Assembly: GCA_963764205.1 (NCBI GenBank)
Contig: CAVXRN010000003.1
Span: 62,001 to 126,000 of the forward strand
DNA: 64,000 nt
Direction of reading: 5' to 3'
From: Chersky-840 sp963764205
Lineage (GTDB): Bacteria; Actinomycetota; Acidimicrobiia; Acidimicrobiales; UBA8190
Position 1 is the stretch's first letter; each line of letters opens with the position of its first letter. Position numbers and translations under genes: made by a program. Of this stretch, positions 42,454 to 51,038 are shown piece after piece. A model generated the notes under the pieces. It searched no databases and had not been told where the DNA came from. It saw only the letters and a program-made list of their open reading frames with translations.

Positions 42454-43610
42454 CCAACGCCATCGGGCCCCTCGTCCCCGCGGACGAGGGTCTGTGTCAC
42501 CAGATCACCGACACCTTCGCCGTCGTGGGCACGAGCGACCTGTCGTGGACGGAGAAGATCTGCGCCATGGCCGCGGCCAAAGACGGCAGCCTCCAGCTGG
42601 GCTTCGGGCTCGGCAAGTACCCCAACCGCAACGTGATGGACGGGTACGCCGGGATCAGCCGGGGAGTCGAGCAGCGCACCGTGCGCGCCAGTCGCCGTCT
42701 CGACGGCGCGCCGGCGATCACCTCGGTCGGGCCCATCCGCTACGAGGTCGTCGAGCCTTTGCGCTCGGTCCGCTTCGCCCTCGACGCCACCGACGCGCAG
42801 CCGATTGCCTTCGACTGGCTCTTCGAGAGCATCGTGCCGCCCGCCCTCGAGGACCGGACCCACATGCGCCAGGGATACCGAGTGGGATCGGACCTCGTCC
42901 GCTACCACCAGATCGGGCTGGCGTCGGGTTGGGTCGAGGTGGAGGGACAGCGCCACGAGATCTCCCCCGACCGGTGGGTCTCGACCCGCGACCACTCGTG
43001 GGGTGTGCGCTACGACGTCGGCCTGCCGCCCCGGGACCTCGAGCCCCGCGACCCGTTGGCGGGCCTGTCGTTCCGCATGATCTGGAGCCCGATCGCCATG
43101 CAGCGTCCCGACGGCGCCCGCTACGGGCTGTTCCTCCACTACCAGATCGTGCACGGGCCGGGCTTCACCTACAAGCAGGTCGTGATGGGCGGGGTCGAAC
43201 ATCCCGACGGCACGGTGCAACGCTTCGTCGACCTCGAGCCGCGGCTCAGCTTCGACCCCGTCAACCGCCGGCTGCGGGGCGGGACGATCGAGGCCCGCAC
43301 GGCTGACGGCGCCGTGCGCACCCTCGAGCTCGAGGCGGTGTCGGACACCGGGTTCCACCTCGGCGCGGGCCTGTACTTCGGGCTCGACGGCCACCACCAC
43401 GGTGAGTGGCGTGGGGACCTGCACGTCGAGGGTGAGCACGTCCCCGACTGTGCGGACCCCGAGACGGCGCGGCGGCTGCACCAGATCCGCGACACGGTGG
43501 TGCACGTCGTCGACGACGAGGGGGGCGGCGAAGGATGGGGCAACTGTCAACCCATCATCACCGGTGGTGACGACTCGCTCGGCCTGTCCGCCGACGACAG
43601 CTTCATGTAG
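42450..43610 (+). CDS. AttH/CrtC-like two-domain lipocalin-type protein 2
   Basis: A 386-residue protein related to the one at 40192-41323. Landmarks are LGKYPNRNVMDGYAGISRG, ITSVGPIRYEVVEPLRSVRF, DRWVSTRDHSWGVRYDVGLP and FHLGAGLYFGLDGHHHGEWR. Two beta-barrel halves are likely. No signal peptide is visible, so it is cytosolic. The function is unknown; related folds bind or hydrate long hydrophobic molecules. GTG 42450 overlaps the kinase gene stop. It closes the operon that starts near the KstR-like site. Confidence 0.8.
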   Translation: MTNAIGPLVPADEGLCHQITDTFAVVGTSDLSWTEKICAMAAAKDGSLQLGFGLGKYPNRNVMDGYAGISRGVEQRTVRASRRLDGAPAITSVGPIRYEVVEPLRSVRFALDATDAQPIAFDWLFESIVPPALEDRTHMRQGYRVGSDLVRYHQIGLASGWVEVEGQRHEISPDRWVSTRDHSWGVRYDVGLPPRDLEPRDPLAGLSFRMIWSPIAMQRPDGARYGLFLHYQIVHGPGFTYKQVVMGGVEHPDGTVQRFVDLEPRLSFDPVNRRLRGGTIEARTADGAVRTLELEAVSDTGFHLGAGLYFGLDGHHHGEWRGDLHVEGEHVPDCADPETARRLHQIRDTVVHVVDDEGGGEGWGNCQPIITGGDDSLGLSADDSFM

Positions 43611-43631
43611 CTCCCGTTCATGTAGCTCCCG
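43602..43631. repeat. 15-bp duplication of a gene end including its stop codon
   Basis: TTCATGTAGCTCCCG is present at 43602-43616 and 43617-43631. The first copy holds the last codons and TAG of the AttH-like gene; the second copies them outside the gene. A GGGTCAGGGTCC-type repeat follows to about 43664. Confidence 0.9.
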
Positions 43632-43882
43632 GGTCAGGGTCCGTTCAGGGTCCGGTCAGGGTCATACCCGATTTCGTGTCTCTCCGTGGCCCCTCACACT
43701 GAGAGCAGCGGCACACCGGCACATCGGGGGCACCGGGGCCCGTGGCACCGACCCCGGTCCCCGGTGCGAAAGACTGGCGGTGACGCTCCGACGGTCACTC
43801 GCCCCGCACGGCTCGACGAGGCCTGCAGGAACCGCGCACCAGAGACCTGATTCGCCCGCCACGCATGAAGGACGGAAATCCC

Positions 43883-44653
43883 ATGACGATCACCGACCAC
43901 GCCTCGACCGGAGCGCCGACACCTTCGGCGCCACCGGCGGCGCGGGCCATCGACCTGGTCAAGATCTACGGCAAGGCCGAAGCCGCCGTCCACGCCCTGG
44001 CCGGCGTCACCGTCGAATTCCAGCACGGGCAGTTCACCGCGGTCATGGGCCCGTCGGGCTCGGGCAAGTCGACGTTGATGCACTGCATGGCCGGCCTCGA
44101 CACGCCCACGTCGGGGCAGGCATTCGTCGGGGACCAGAACATCGGACTCCTCGACGATTCGGGCCTGACCCAGATGCGGCGAGACCGGGTGGGATTCGTC
44201 TTCCAGTCGTTCAACCTCGTGCCGACGTTGACTGCTCGGGAGAACATCACACTTCCGTCCGACCTGGCGGGGAAGAAGGTCGATCAAGACTGGTTCGACT
44301 ATCTCGTGGCGCAGCTCGGGATCGGTGACCGCCTCTCACATCGCCCTCAGGAGATGTCGGGAGGCCAGCAGCAACGGGCCGCCTGTGCGCGGGCGCTGAT
44401 CGGTCGCCCCGACCTGATCTTCGCCGACGAGCCCACGGGCAACCTGGACTCGAACTCGTCCGCGGAGATGCTCACGTTCCTGCGCCGCTCGGTCACGGAG
44501 TTCAACCAGTCGATCGTCATGGTCACCCATGACCCACGCGGGGCCGCCTACGCGGATCGCGTCGTCTTCCTGGCCGACGGCAACGTCGTCGGAGAGCTCA
44601 CCTCCCCCACGGCCGACTCGGTGCTCGAGCACATGAAGCAGTTGGGGAGCTGA
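43883..44653 (+). CDS. MacB-type ABC transporter ATP-binding protein
   Basis: A 256-residue ATPase. Walker A is GPSGSGKST at residues 56-64, the Q-loop is VFQSFNLVPTLTA, the signature is EMSGGQQQRAACARAL, Walker B is LIFADEPTGNLD and the H-loop is VMVTHDPRGA. It belongs to the LolD/MacB group that drives extracytoplasmic release of lipoproteins, peptides or drugs. ATG 43883 is preferred over an in-frame ATG at 43865. The permease follows after one base. Confidence 0.94.
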   Translation: MTITDHASTGAPTPSAPPAARAIDLVKIYGKAEAAVHALAGVTVEFQHGQFTAVMGPSGSGKSTLMHCMAGLDTPTSGQAFVGDQNIGLLDDSGLTQMRRDRVGFVFQSFNLVPTLTARENITLPSDLAGKKVDQDWFDYLVAQLGIGDRLSHRPQEMSGGQQQRAACARALIGRPDLIFADEPTGNLDSNSSAEMLTFLRRSVTEFNQSIVMVTHDPRGAAYADRVVFLADGNVVGELTSPTADSVLEHMKQLGS

Positions 44654-44654
44654 C

Positions 44655-47195
44655 ATGTGGAAGGTCACCATCAAGGGCCTTCTCGCGCACAAACTGCGGC
44701 TGGTGCTCACCGGCATCGCCATCGTGCTCGGCGTGACGTTCATCTCGGGAACCTTCGTCCTCACCGACACCCTCCACAACACGTTCACCACCCTCTTCGG
44801 CCACATCTACCAGAACATCGACTTCGAGGTGCGGGGGAAGGCGGCCTTCGCCAACAACGCACAAGGTGGCGGGGGCGGAGCGGTGCGCTCTCCCATCTCG
44901 GAATCGATCGTGACCGACGTCCGGCACGTCCCGGGCGTCGCCTATGCCCAAGGAACGGTCACCGGCTATGCCCAGTTCGTCGCGCCGGATGGCAAGGCGG
45001 TCAGTACCGGGGGGGCGCCGACGTTGGGCTTGTCCTTCGACCCCAACCCGCAGCTGTCGTCGCTCCACCTGGCACAGGGCTCGGCTCCCGCCACGTCCGG
45101 CGAGGTGGTGATGGACGTGGCGACGGCACAGAAATACCACTTCCAGGTGGGTGACCACGTCCGGATCCTCCTGGCCGGACCACCCCAGACCTTCACCATC
45201 TCGGGCCTGGTCAGGTTCGGCACGGCCAACAACCTGGCGGGGGCGACGATCGCCGCCTTCAATCTGCCGACGGCACAGCGCCTCTTCAACGAGGTCGGGC
45301 GCGTCGACGCCATCGACGTCCTGGCGCAGCCCGGCGCCGACAAGGCCCACGTCCAGCACGCCATCGCGGCGGTGCTCCCGCCCGGCGTCGAGGTCGTCAC
45401 CGGACAGACCGTGGCCAACGAGCAGACCAACAGCATCAACCAGGCATTGGGATTCTTCTCGACCGCGCTGCTGGTCTTCGCCTTCATCTCGTTGTTCGTA
45501 GGCGGATTCACCATCTTCAACACGTTCTCGATCATCGTCGGGCAGCGGACGCGAGAGCTGGCGCTGCTCCGGATCGTGGGTGCGAGCCGGCGACAGGTGT
45601 TTCGCTCCGTACTCATCGAGGCCGCCATTCTCGGCTCGGTTGCGTCTCTCATCGGCCTCGGTCTCGGTGTGTTGGCGGCGCTCGGGCTCGAGGCGTTGCT
45701 GAAAGGGTTCGGCATCTCGCTGCCCTCGGGACCACTCGTGTTCGAGGCCCGCACCGTCATCGTGGCCGTGATCGTGGGGCTCGGGGTAACCGTGGTCTCC
45801 GCCATCAGCCCGGCGCGACGCGCCGTGCGCATCCCACCCGTGGCCGCCCTCGTCGACTACCAAGGCGAGCAGGCCGAGTCGTCGCGGCGACGGATCGTCA
45901 TCGGCACTGTGATCGCCGTCCTCGGCATCGCCGCCCTGGCGCTGGGTTTGACCAAGCCCGCCATCCAATTCGTCGGGTTGGGCGCCATCGCCGTCTTCAT
46001 CGGCATCGGCATGCTCGCACCCACCGTGGCCCGCCCCATGGCCAGCGCCCTGGGGCGCCCGCTCGCCCGCGTCCTTCGGATCTCGGGCAAGTTGGGCCGG
46101 GAGAACTCGATGCGCAGCCCCCGCCGGACCGCTCAGACCGCGTCGGCCTTGATGGTCGGGCTGGCACTGGTGTCGACCATCACCGTCTTCGGTGCCTCGC
46201 TCTCGAAGTCGGCGACCAGCAGCGTCGACAACGCCGTCAGCGCCGACTACATCATCACGGCCACCGGCTCGGGTGCCGGCGGGTTCAGCAACTCCGTGGC
46301 GACCGCGGCGGCTCGTGTGCCGGGTGTCGCCACGACGTCCACCGTCTACAGCGGCGAGTTCCAGATCCGCCACTCGCTGTCGACCATGACCGCGATCTCA
46401 CCGCACGACCTCGGCTCCACCATCATCTTGAACATGGACTCGGGATCCGGCGCCGCCGCGCTCGCCAACCACGAGTTGCTCATCGACACGACGACGGCGA
46501 ACTCCGACGACCTCGAGGTGGGCTCGGTCGTGCCGGTCAAGTTCGCCGAGACGGGCACCTCGACGATGCGGATCGGCGGCATCTTCAAGCCCAACGCACT
46601 CCTCGGCAGCTTCCTCGTCGGAGACGGGTTCTTCCTGTCGCATTTCAACGACCCCCTCCCCGTCGCCGTCCTCCTGGCCACGACCTCCGGCACCACCGAC
46701 GTCACCGCCGCGGTCAAGGCCGGGCTCACGGCCTACCCCAACATCCAGGTCCAGACGCGAGCCGAGTTCGAGAAGTCGCAACAGGCCCAGGTCAATCAGC
46801 TCTTGGGGCTCGTCTACGCACTGTTGGCGTTGGCCGTCGTCATCGCCCTGATCGGCATCGTGAACACCCTCATGCTGTCGGTGTTCGAGCGCACGCACGA
46901 GATCGGCCTGCTACGCGCCGTCGGGATGAAACGTCGTCAGGTGCGCGCCATGATCCGCTCCGAGGCGGTCATCCTGTCGCTCTTCGGTGCGATCATCGGC
47001 ATCGTCGTGGGGACCGCACTCGGAACCGCCTTCGCCGCCTCACTGAAACAACAGGGGATCACCGACATCGTCATCCCCTTCGGGAGCCTCGTCCTGTTCC
47101 TCTTCATCGCGGCACTGCTCGGCCTCGGCGCGGCGTCCTGGCCGGCGCGCCGAGCGGCGCGCCTCGACGTCCTGGCGGCCATCGCCGCGGATTGA
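44655..47195 (+). CDS. FtsX-type ABC transporter permease
   Basis: An 846-residue permease with two FtsX modules. There is a membrane helix near residue 15, then a periplasmic MacB-like domain. A three-helix FtsX block follows around residues 260-390 (FAFISLFVGGFTIFNTFSII, GQRTRELALLRIVGASRRQV), then a second periplasmic domain. The final block around 715-845 holds VIALIGIVNTLMLSVFERTH and EIGLLRAVGMKRRQVRAMI. The duplicated layout is usual for actinobacterial ABC exporters of this kind. It partners the ATPase encoded immediately upstream. Confidence 0.94.
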   Translation: MWKVTIKGLLAHKLRLVLTGIAIVLGVTFISGTFVLTDTLHNTFTTLFGHIYQNIDFEVRGKAAFANNAQGGGGGAVRSPISESIVTDVRHVPGVAYAQGTVTGYAQFVAPDGKAVSTGGAPTLGLSFDPNPQLSSLHLAQGSAPATSGEVVMDVATAQKYHFQVGDHVRILLAGPPQTFTISGLVRFGTANNLAGATIAAFNLPTAQRLFNEVGRVDAIDVLAQPGADKAHVQHAIAAVLPPGVEVVTGQTVANEQTNSINQALGFFSTALLVFAFISLFVGGFTIFNTFSIIVGQRTRELALLRIVGASRRQVFRSVLIEAAILGSVASLIGLGLGVLAALGLEALLKGFGISLPSGPLVFEARTVIVAVIVGLGVTVVSAISPARRAVRIPPVAALVDYQGEQAESSRRRIVIGTVIAVLGIAALALGLTKPAIQFVGLGAIAVFIGIGMLAPTVARPMASALGRPLARVLRISGKLGRENSMRSPRRTAQTASALMVGLALVSTITVFGASLSKSATSSVDNAVSADYIITATGSGAGGFSNSVATAAARVPGVATTSTVYSGEFQIRHSLSTMTAISPHDLGSTIILNMDSGSGAAALANHELLIDTTTANSDDLEVGSVVPVKFAETGTSTMRIGGIFKPNALLGSFLVGDGFFLSHFNDPLPVAVLLATTSGTTDVTAAVKAGLTAYPNIQVQTRAEFEKSQQAQVNQLLGLVYALLALAVVIALIGIVNTLMLSVFERTHEIGLLRAVGMKRRQVRAMIRSEAVILSLFGAIIGIVVGTALGTAFAASLKQQGITDIVIPFGSLVLFLFIAALLGLGAASWPARRAARLDVLAAIAAD

Positions 47196-47199
47196 GGCC

Positions 47200-47445
47200 A
47201 TGGCCGCCGTGGTCTCGGGTCCGGGCGTGCTCATCGCCTTCCTCATCCCGCTCGCCATCCTGGGTCTCGTCATCTGGGCCATCGTCGACGTCGCGCAACG
47301 ACCGTCGAGCGTCCTCTCGTCGCGGGCCAAGACGGCATGGATCATCGGGCTCGTGCTCGGGACCCTGCTGTTCGGGATCGTGGGCGTGATCGTCGCCCTC
47401 GTGTACCTGTTCGCCGTCCGGCCCCGTCTGGCGCGCTCGGACTGA
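47200..47445 (+). CDS. Small membrane protein, PLDc_N-like
   Basis: An 81-residue protein with two membrane helices (VLIAFLIPLAILGLVIWAIVD and WIIGLVLGTLLFGIVGVIVAL) joined by VAQRPSSVLSSRAKTA, ending YLFAVRPRLARSD. The layout fits the PLDc_N (cardiolipin synthase N-terminal-like) family, a stand-alone membrane module. It lies four bases after the permease and may be co-transcribed. Confidence 0.75.
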   Translation: MAAVVSGPGVLIAFLIPLAILGLVIWAIVDVAQRPSSVLSSRAKTAWIIGLVLGTLLFGIVGVIVALVYLFAVRPRLARSD

Positions 47446-47460
47446 GGGCGCGCCTCGGGA

Positions 47461-47479
47461 CCGGGCGACGTCCGCCCGG
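47461..47479. terminator. Possible bidirectional terminator hairpin
   Basis: CCGGGCG-ACGTC-CGCCCGG is a perfect 7-bp stem with a 5-base loop. It lies between two convergent genes (stops at 47445 and 47485). No U-tract follows. Confidence 0.45.
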
Positions 47480-47484
47480 GACGT

Positions 47485-48024
47485 TCACAGATCGAGCGTG
47501 CGGATCGGCTCCGAGCCGTCCCATCGTTGACTCTGCGCCAACATGTAGTCGAAGAACCCGCCGAAGCCACTCGTCTCGACGACCTCGTCGACCGTCCCGC
47601 CCAGCGACGGCGAGTCGAAGTAGGAGAACCGCTGGTCCTCGCTCAGCCCCCGGCCCTGGTAATAGGGCACGCGTCCCCGGGCCCGGTAGCGCTCCATGAG
47701 GTCGTCGTAGCGGTCGGTGAAGTGCGCGACATGGTGGAGACCGCTCCCGTGCTCGACGAGGAAGTCACGATACGGCGACGGCTGCTCGTCGAGGGGTTGG
47801 ATCAGCTCGACCTGAAGGTCTCCGGAATACGTGATGGCCACCGCGATGCGGGCGCCGGTGGGCTCGCCCCGATAGACGAGGTCGTGCAGAGGCGGTGACG
47901 GCAGGTAGAAGAACGGCCCGACGTCGAGAGCGTCGAGCCAATGCGCCATGGCGGCCTTGACGTCCTCGACCACGTACCCCAGCTGCGCGATGGGGCCCAC
48001 GGTGACCGACTCGGGCTGTCCCAT
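47485..48024 (-). CDS. VOC family (glyoxalase-like) protein
   Basis: A 179-residue vicinal-oxygen-chelate protein. It has IAQLGYVVEDVKAAMAHWLD, then LQVELIQPLDEQPSPYRDFL, HGSGLHHVAHFTDRYDDLME and a C-terminal strand near VDEVVETSGFGGFFDYM. The metal-binding His and Glu positions of the fold are plausible (GLHHVAHF, VELIQ). Substrate is unknown. It is divergent from another VOC gene, separated by about 100 bases. Confidence 0.85.
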   Translation of the reverse strand: MGQPESVTVGPIAQLGYVVEDVKAAMAHWLDALDVGPFFYLPSPPLHDLVYRGEPTGARIAVAITYSGDLQVELIQPLDEQPSPYRDFLVEHGSGLHHVAHFTDRYDDLMERYRARGRVPYYQGRGLSEDQRFSYFDSPSLGGTVDEVVETSGFGGFFDYMLAQSQRWDGSEPIRTLDL

Positions 48025-48129
48025 GGTGCTCCTCCCCCGAGGCGCCGCTGTCGCCTGCCGGATACCGGCGCCGGATCACTACAGTGGCACGGCGACGAGA
48101 ACGGCGCACCACGAGACGGGGAGGGATCC

Positions 48130-48528
48130 ATGCCGACAGCTCCGGTGGCGGTGACGGGCTTCAGCCACGTGGCCATCTCGGTGACCGACCTGGATGCGGC
48201 GCGCGGCTTCTATTGCGGGATCCTCGGCTTCGACGAGCTCCCTCGCCCCGACCTGGGGATCCCGGGCATGTGGCTCGGGGTGGGAAGCCTCCAGCTCCAT
48301 TTCGTCGAGACCGACGAGATGCCGAAGCCGGGGCGAGGTTTCCCCCACTACGCCCTTCACGTCCCCACCGCCGAGTTCGACTCGACCATGGAAACGCTCC
48401 GCAACGCCGGCGTACCGTTCCTCGGTGCCCCGAGCTCCCGCGTCGACTTCGGCACGACCGTCATGGCGGCGTTCGTGACCGACCCCGCCGGCAACGTCAT
48501 CGAGCTCACCAACGTCGGGCCGCGCTGA
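48130..48528 (+). CDS. VOC family (glyoxalase-like) protein
   Basis: A 132-residue single-domain VOC protein with GFSHVAISVTDLDAARGFYCG, SLQLHFVE, HYALHVPTAEFDSTMETL and FVTDPAGNVIELTNVG, all usual metal-site strands (His, Glu). ATG 48130 is 6 bases after GGAGG. Function in detail is unknown. Confidence 0.87.
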   Translation: MPTAPVAVTGFSHVAISVTDLDAARGFYCGILGFDELPRPDLGIPGMWLGVGSLQLHFVETDEMPKPGRGFPHYALHVPTAEFDSTMETLRNAGVPFLGAPSSRVDFGTTVMAAFVTDPAGNVIELTNVGPR

Positions 48529-48547
48529 CCGGCCCGGCCCGGGCGCC

Positions 48548-48922
48548 TCAGTGTGCGGCGCGACCCCGACGGCGGCTGATGCGGACCATGCCAAACCCCG
48601 CCCCCACGAGCACGACCGCGATGGCGAGGCTCTGTTCGACGTCACCACCGGTGAAGGGCAGGCCCCCCGACGGGACCGACTGACTGGCCAACGGCACCGG
48701 CGCAGGCGTCGACGGCGAGGTCGCTGCGCCCGGAGTCGGCGTGGGCACGCCGCCGATAATCCCCCCGGGGCCGGGGCCTCCCGGACTCGGACCGCCCGGA
48801 CTCGGGCCGCCTGTGCCCGGGGCGCATCCCGTGTAGCACGTCGGGTCGGCCACGGCCGGGAGCGCCACGGTCACCATGAGCACGCTCACCATGAACAATC
48901 CGGCGATGAGCTTTTTGATCAC
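48548..48922 (-). CDS. Secreted LPFTG-motif surface protein
   Basis: A 124-residue protein. The signal peptide MIKKLIAGLFMVSVLMVTVA is cut near PAVA-DP and followed by a CYTGC pair. A GPSPGG-type repeat and a Pro/Thr/Ser-rich linker follow. The end is a sortase sorting signal: LPFTG, then the helix QSLAIAVVLVGAGFGMVRI and RRRGRAAH. The product would be linked to the cell wall by a sortase, which is not in this window. The short length suggests a spacer or stalk protein. It neighbours the repeat protein at 49008-50771 on the same strand. Confidence 0.8.
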   Translation of the reverse strand: MIKKLIAGLFMVSVLMVTVALPAVADPTCYTGCAPGTGGPSPGGPSPGGPGPGGIIGGVPTPTPGAATSPSTPAPVPLASQSVPSGGLPFTGGDVEQSLAIAVVLVGAGFGMVRISRRRGRAAH

Positions 48923-49007
48923 GGCGCAACGCTAACCGTCACGACCTGCGCAACCGCGGCAATCGCCTCGACGCCGGGCCGGGACGTCGCCTGGTCCCCG
49001 TCGCGAC

Positions 49008-50771
49008 TCAGCCGAGGGCGACCACCGGCGCATCGAGCAGGTCGTTGGCGGTCGAGCCGTGGAAGTTGGCCGTGCCGAACGTGAAGACCCCGCCGTCGGC
49101 ACCCACGAGCCAGTACCCACCACCACCGGGCACGGGCCGCATGCCGACTACCGGCTTCGAAAGCACGAGCGCACCGGTCGAACCGTAGAACGGGGCGCCG
49201 AAGGAGAAGATCCCGCCGTCCGACGCCACGAGCCAGTAGCCCCCGCCCGGGTTGGCGGCCATGCCGACGACGGGCTTGTGCAACCGGACCGCCCCCATCG
49301 ACCCGAGAAATGCGGCGTCGCCGTAGGAGAACACCCCACCGTCCGACGCCACGAGCCAGTAGCCGTGGCCGTCGGGCGTCGGCGCCATGCCGACGATCGG
49401 AGCGTTGAGGTGCTTCGCCCCCATCGACCCGTAGAAGGCGGCGTCGCCGTAGGAGAACACCCCACCGTCCGACGCCACGAGCCAGTAGCCCTGGCCGTCG
49501 GGCGTCGACGCCATGCCGACGATCGGAGCGTTGAGGTGCTTCGCCCCCATCGACCCGTAGAAGGCGGCGTCGCCGTAGGAGAACACCCCACCGTCCGACG
49601 CCACGAGCCAGTAGCCGTTCCCGTCGGGTGTGTCGGCGGTACCGACGACCGGCGCCTTGAGCGGCAGTGCGCCGGCCGAGCCGTAGAAGCCGTCACCGAA
49701 GGCGAACACACCGCCGTCGGCGGCGACGAGCCGGTAGCCGGGGCCCGGGGCGTCGAGCACGCCGGCCTGGCCCGAGTCCGGGCTCACCATCAGCGACGAC
49801 TCGTCCACGGCTTCGAACGCACTGGCCGGGATGGACTTGAGCTCGTCGACGAGCGCCTGCGGCCAGGCCGGATCGGCGGTACCGCCGAAGTACCAGTTGC
49901 TGCCGTTGTCGGCCAGGATCAGGCCGTAGTGCTGCATGGCACGCAGGACGACCTGCGCCTGCGCCGAGTACCCCGAGATGTTGAAGCTCGCCTTCAACCG
50001 GAATCGCGCTCCCATGGGCGGGAGCGACGGGTCGCTGCGGGCCCCCGCCTCGTGCCGGGCTGGCCACAGGTAGCTCGTGTCGGTGGTCGTCGCGGTCATC
50101 CGGATGGCATGGGTGATCTGGCCCGACTGCACCTCGTCGTACCGCGACAGGCCGGGCATGATGGGGAGGCCGGCCGCGTCAGCCGACGTCCACCCCGCAG
50201 GTCGCAGTGCATTGGACCGAAGGTTCCAGATCGCGCCCGACCCCGCCGTCGATCCTCCCGCGCTGTACTGCGCGTCGTAGAGCTCGTAGAGCGTGCAGGT
50301 GGTGGGGTCGATCATGATGGCGTGGCGGTCCCCGGTGGCGTTCTGGCCCCCTTCGATGGGGGTGTCCGCGCCGAACGGGTACGGCCCCGGGTCGCTCTCG
50401 CTCGCGTACTGGAACGAGACGTTCACAAAGGGGTGCCCCGCCGGGACCACGGTGTAGGGCATCCCATAGGGATTCGAAGGATCACCCGAGGGCCCGAAGT
50501 CGGGGTGCAGGAACGTCGACGAGGAATCCATGCTCGCCAACCACTGGGCGCTGTGGACATCGACCGGCAACGACGAGATGTCGGTGTTCCAGATGTTGTC
50601 GGATGGGAACATCGGACAACCCGCCGCTCCCGGGACGGGCGTCCCCGCTCGGGCAGGCCCCGCCGGGACCCCGACCGTGACGAAGAAGACGACTCCCACG
50701 GCGAGCGCCAGGAGGGCCGAGCAGGCCAGCCGCGACCGCCGACCGGTGCGCCGCGACCGCCTCCCGAGCAT
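49008..50771 (-). CDS. Secreted GYWLV/FGDAAFYG repeat protein with unknown N-terminal domain
   Basis: A 587-residue exported protein. The signal region (RSRLACSALLALAVGVVFFV, cut near ARA) precedes a ~290-residue domain that starts CPMFPSDNIWNTDISSLPVD. This domain also has GDRHAIMIDPTTCTLYELYD and MQHYGLILADNGSNWYFGG. About six 42-residue repeats (GYWLVASDGGVF, FYGSMGAKHLNAPIVGM) complete the protein. The N-terminal domain occurs in secreted proteins of actinobacteria and other environmental bacteria; its role is unknown. The repeats match those in the CHAP-like protein at 25649. ATG 50771 is chosen for the signal peptide. Confidence 0.78.
   Translation of the reverse strand: MLGRRSRRTGRRSRLACSALLALAVGVVFFVTVGVPAGPARAGTPVPGAAGCPMFPSDNIWNTDISSLPVDVHSAQWLASMDSSSTFLHPDFGPSGDPSNPYGMPYTVVPAGHPFVNVSFQYASESDPGPYPFGADTPIEGGQNATGDRHAIMIDPTTCTLYELYDAQYSAGGSTAGSGAIWNLRSNALRPAGWTSADAAGLPIMPGLSRYDEVQSGQITHAIRMTATTTDTSYLWPARHEAGARSDPSLPPMGARFRLKASFNISGYSAQAQVVLRAMQHYGLILADNGSNWYFGGTADPAWPQALVDELKSIPASAFEAVDESSLMVSPDSGQAGVLDAPGPGYRLVAADGGVFAFGDGFYGSAGALPLKAPVVGTADTPDGNGYWLVASDGGVFSYGDAAFYGSMGAKHLNAPIVGMASTPDGQGYWLVASDGGVFSYGDAAFYGSMGAKHLNAPIVGMAPTPDGHGYWLVASDGGVFSYGDAAFLGSMGAVRLHKPVVGMAANPGGGYWLVASDGGIFSFGAPFYGSTGALVLSKPVVGMRPVPGGGGYWLVGADGGVFTFGTANFHGSTANDLLDAPVVALG
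49290..49660 (-). repeat. 126-bp near-identical tandem repeats (42 residues each)
   Basis: The 126-bp unit is nearly identical at DNA level in three successive copies; the string CCGTAGGAGAACACCCCACC starts at 49321, 49447 and 49573. The outer repeats of the same gene have diverged. Recent unequal crossing-over or gene conversion in the middle of the array is likely. Confidence 0.85.
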
Positions 50772-51038
50772 GCTCCACCATCGGCACGTCGACGCCAGGC
50801 ACTGAAACCGGTGCCGCCGCCCGGGCCAAATCTTGGGCGCCCGTTGGAACGGGCACCCCACCGGGCCCCTCGATTGAAGTTCCCAGGCCGGTGTGCCGAC
50901 AACGAGGGACGAGATCGGCCGATCGGGTCCTGCCTCTTGTCAATTGACGCCACACCCACAACACTGGGCCGCTCCCCCTCCCGGAGCCCGTCGGGGACCG
51001 GCGATGCCACCCGTCCCGCACGAGCTGATCGAGACCCG

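Noticed and set aside
49290..49660. Possible CRISPR-like repeats
   Set aside because: The 126-bp units are contiguous, in-frame and without spacers; they encode the 42-residue protein repeat.
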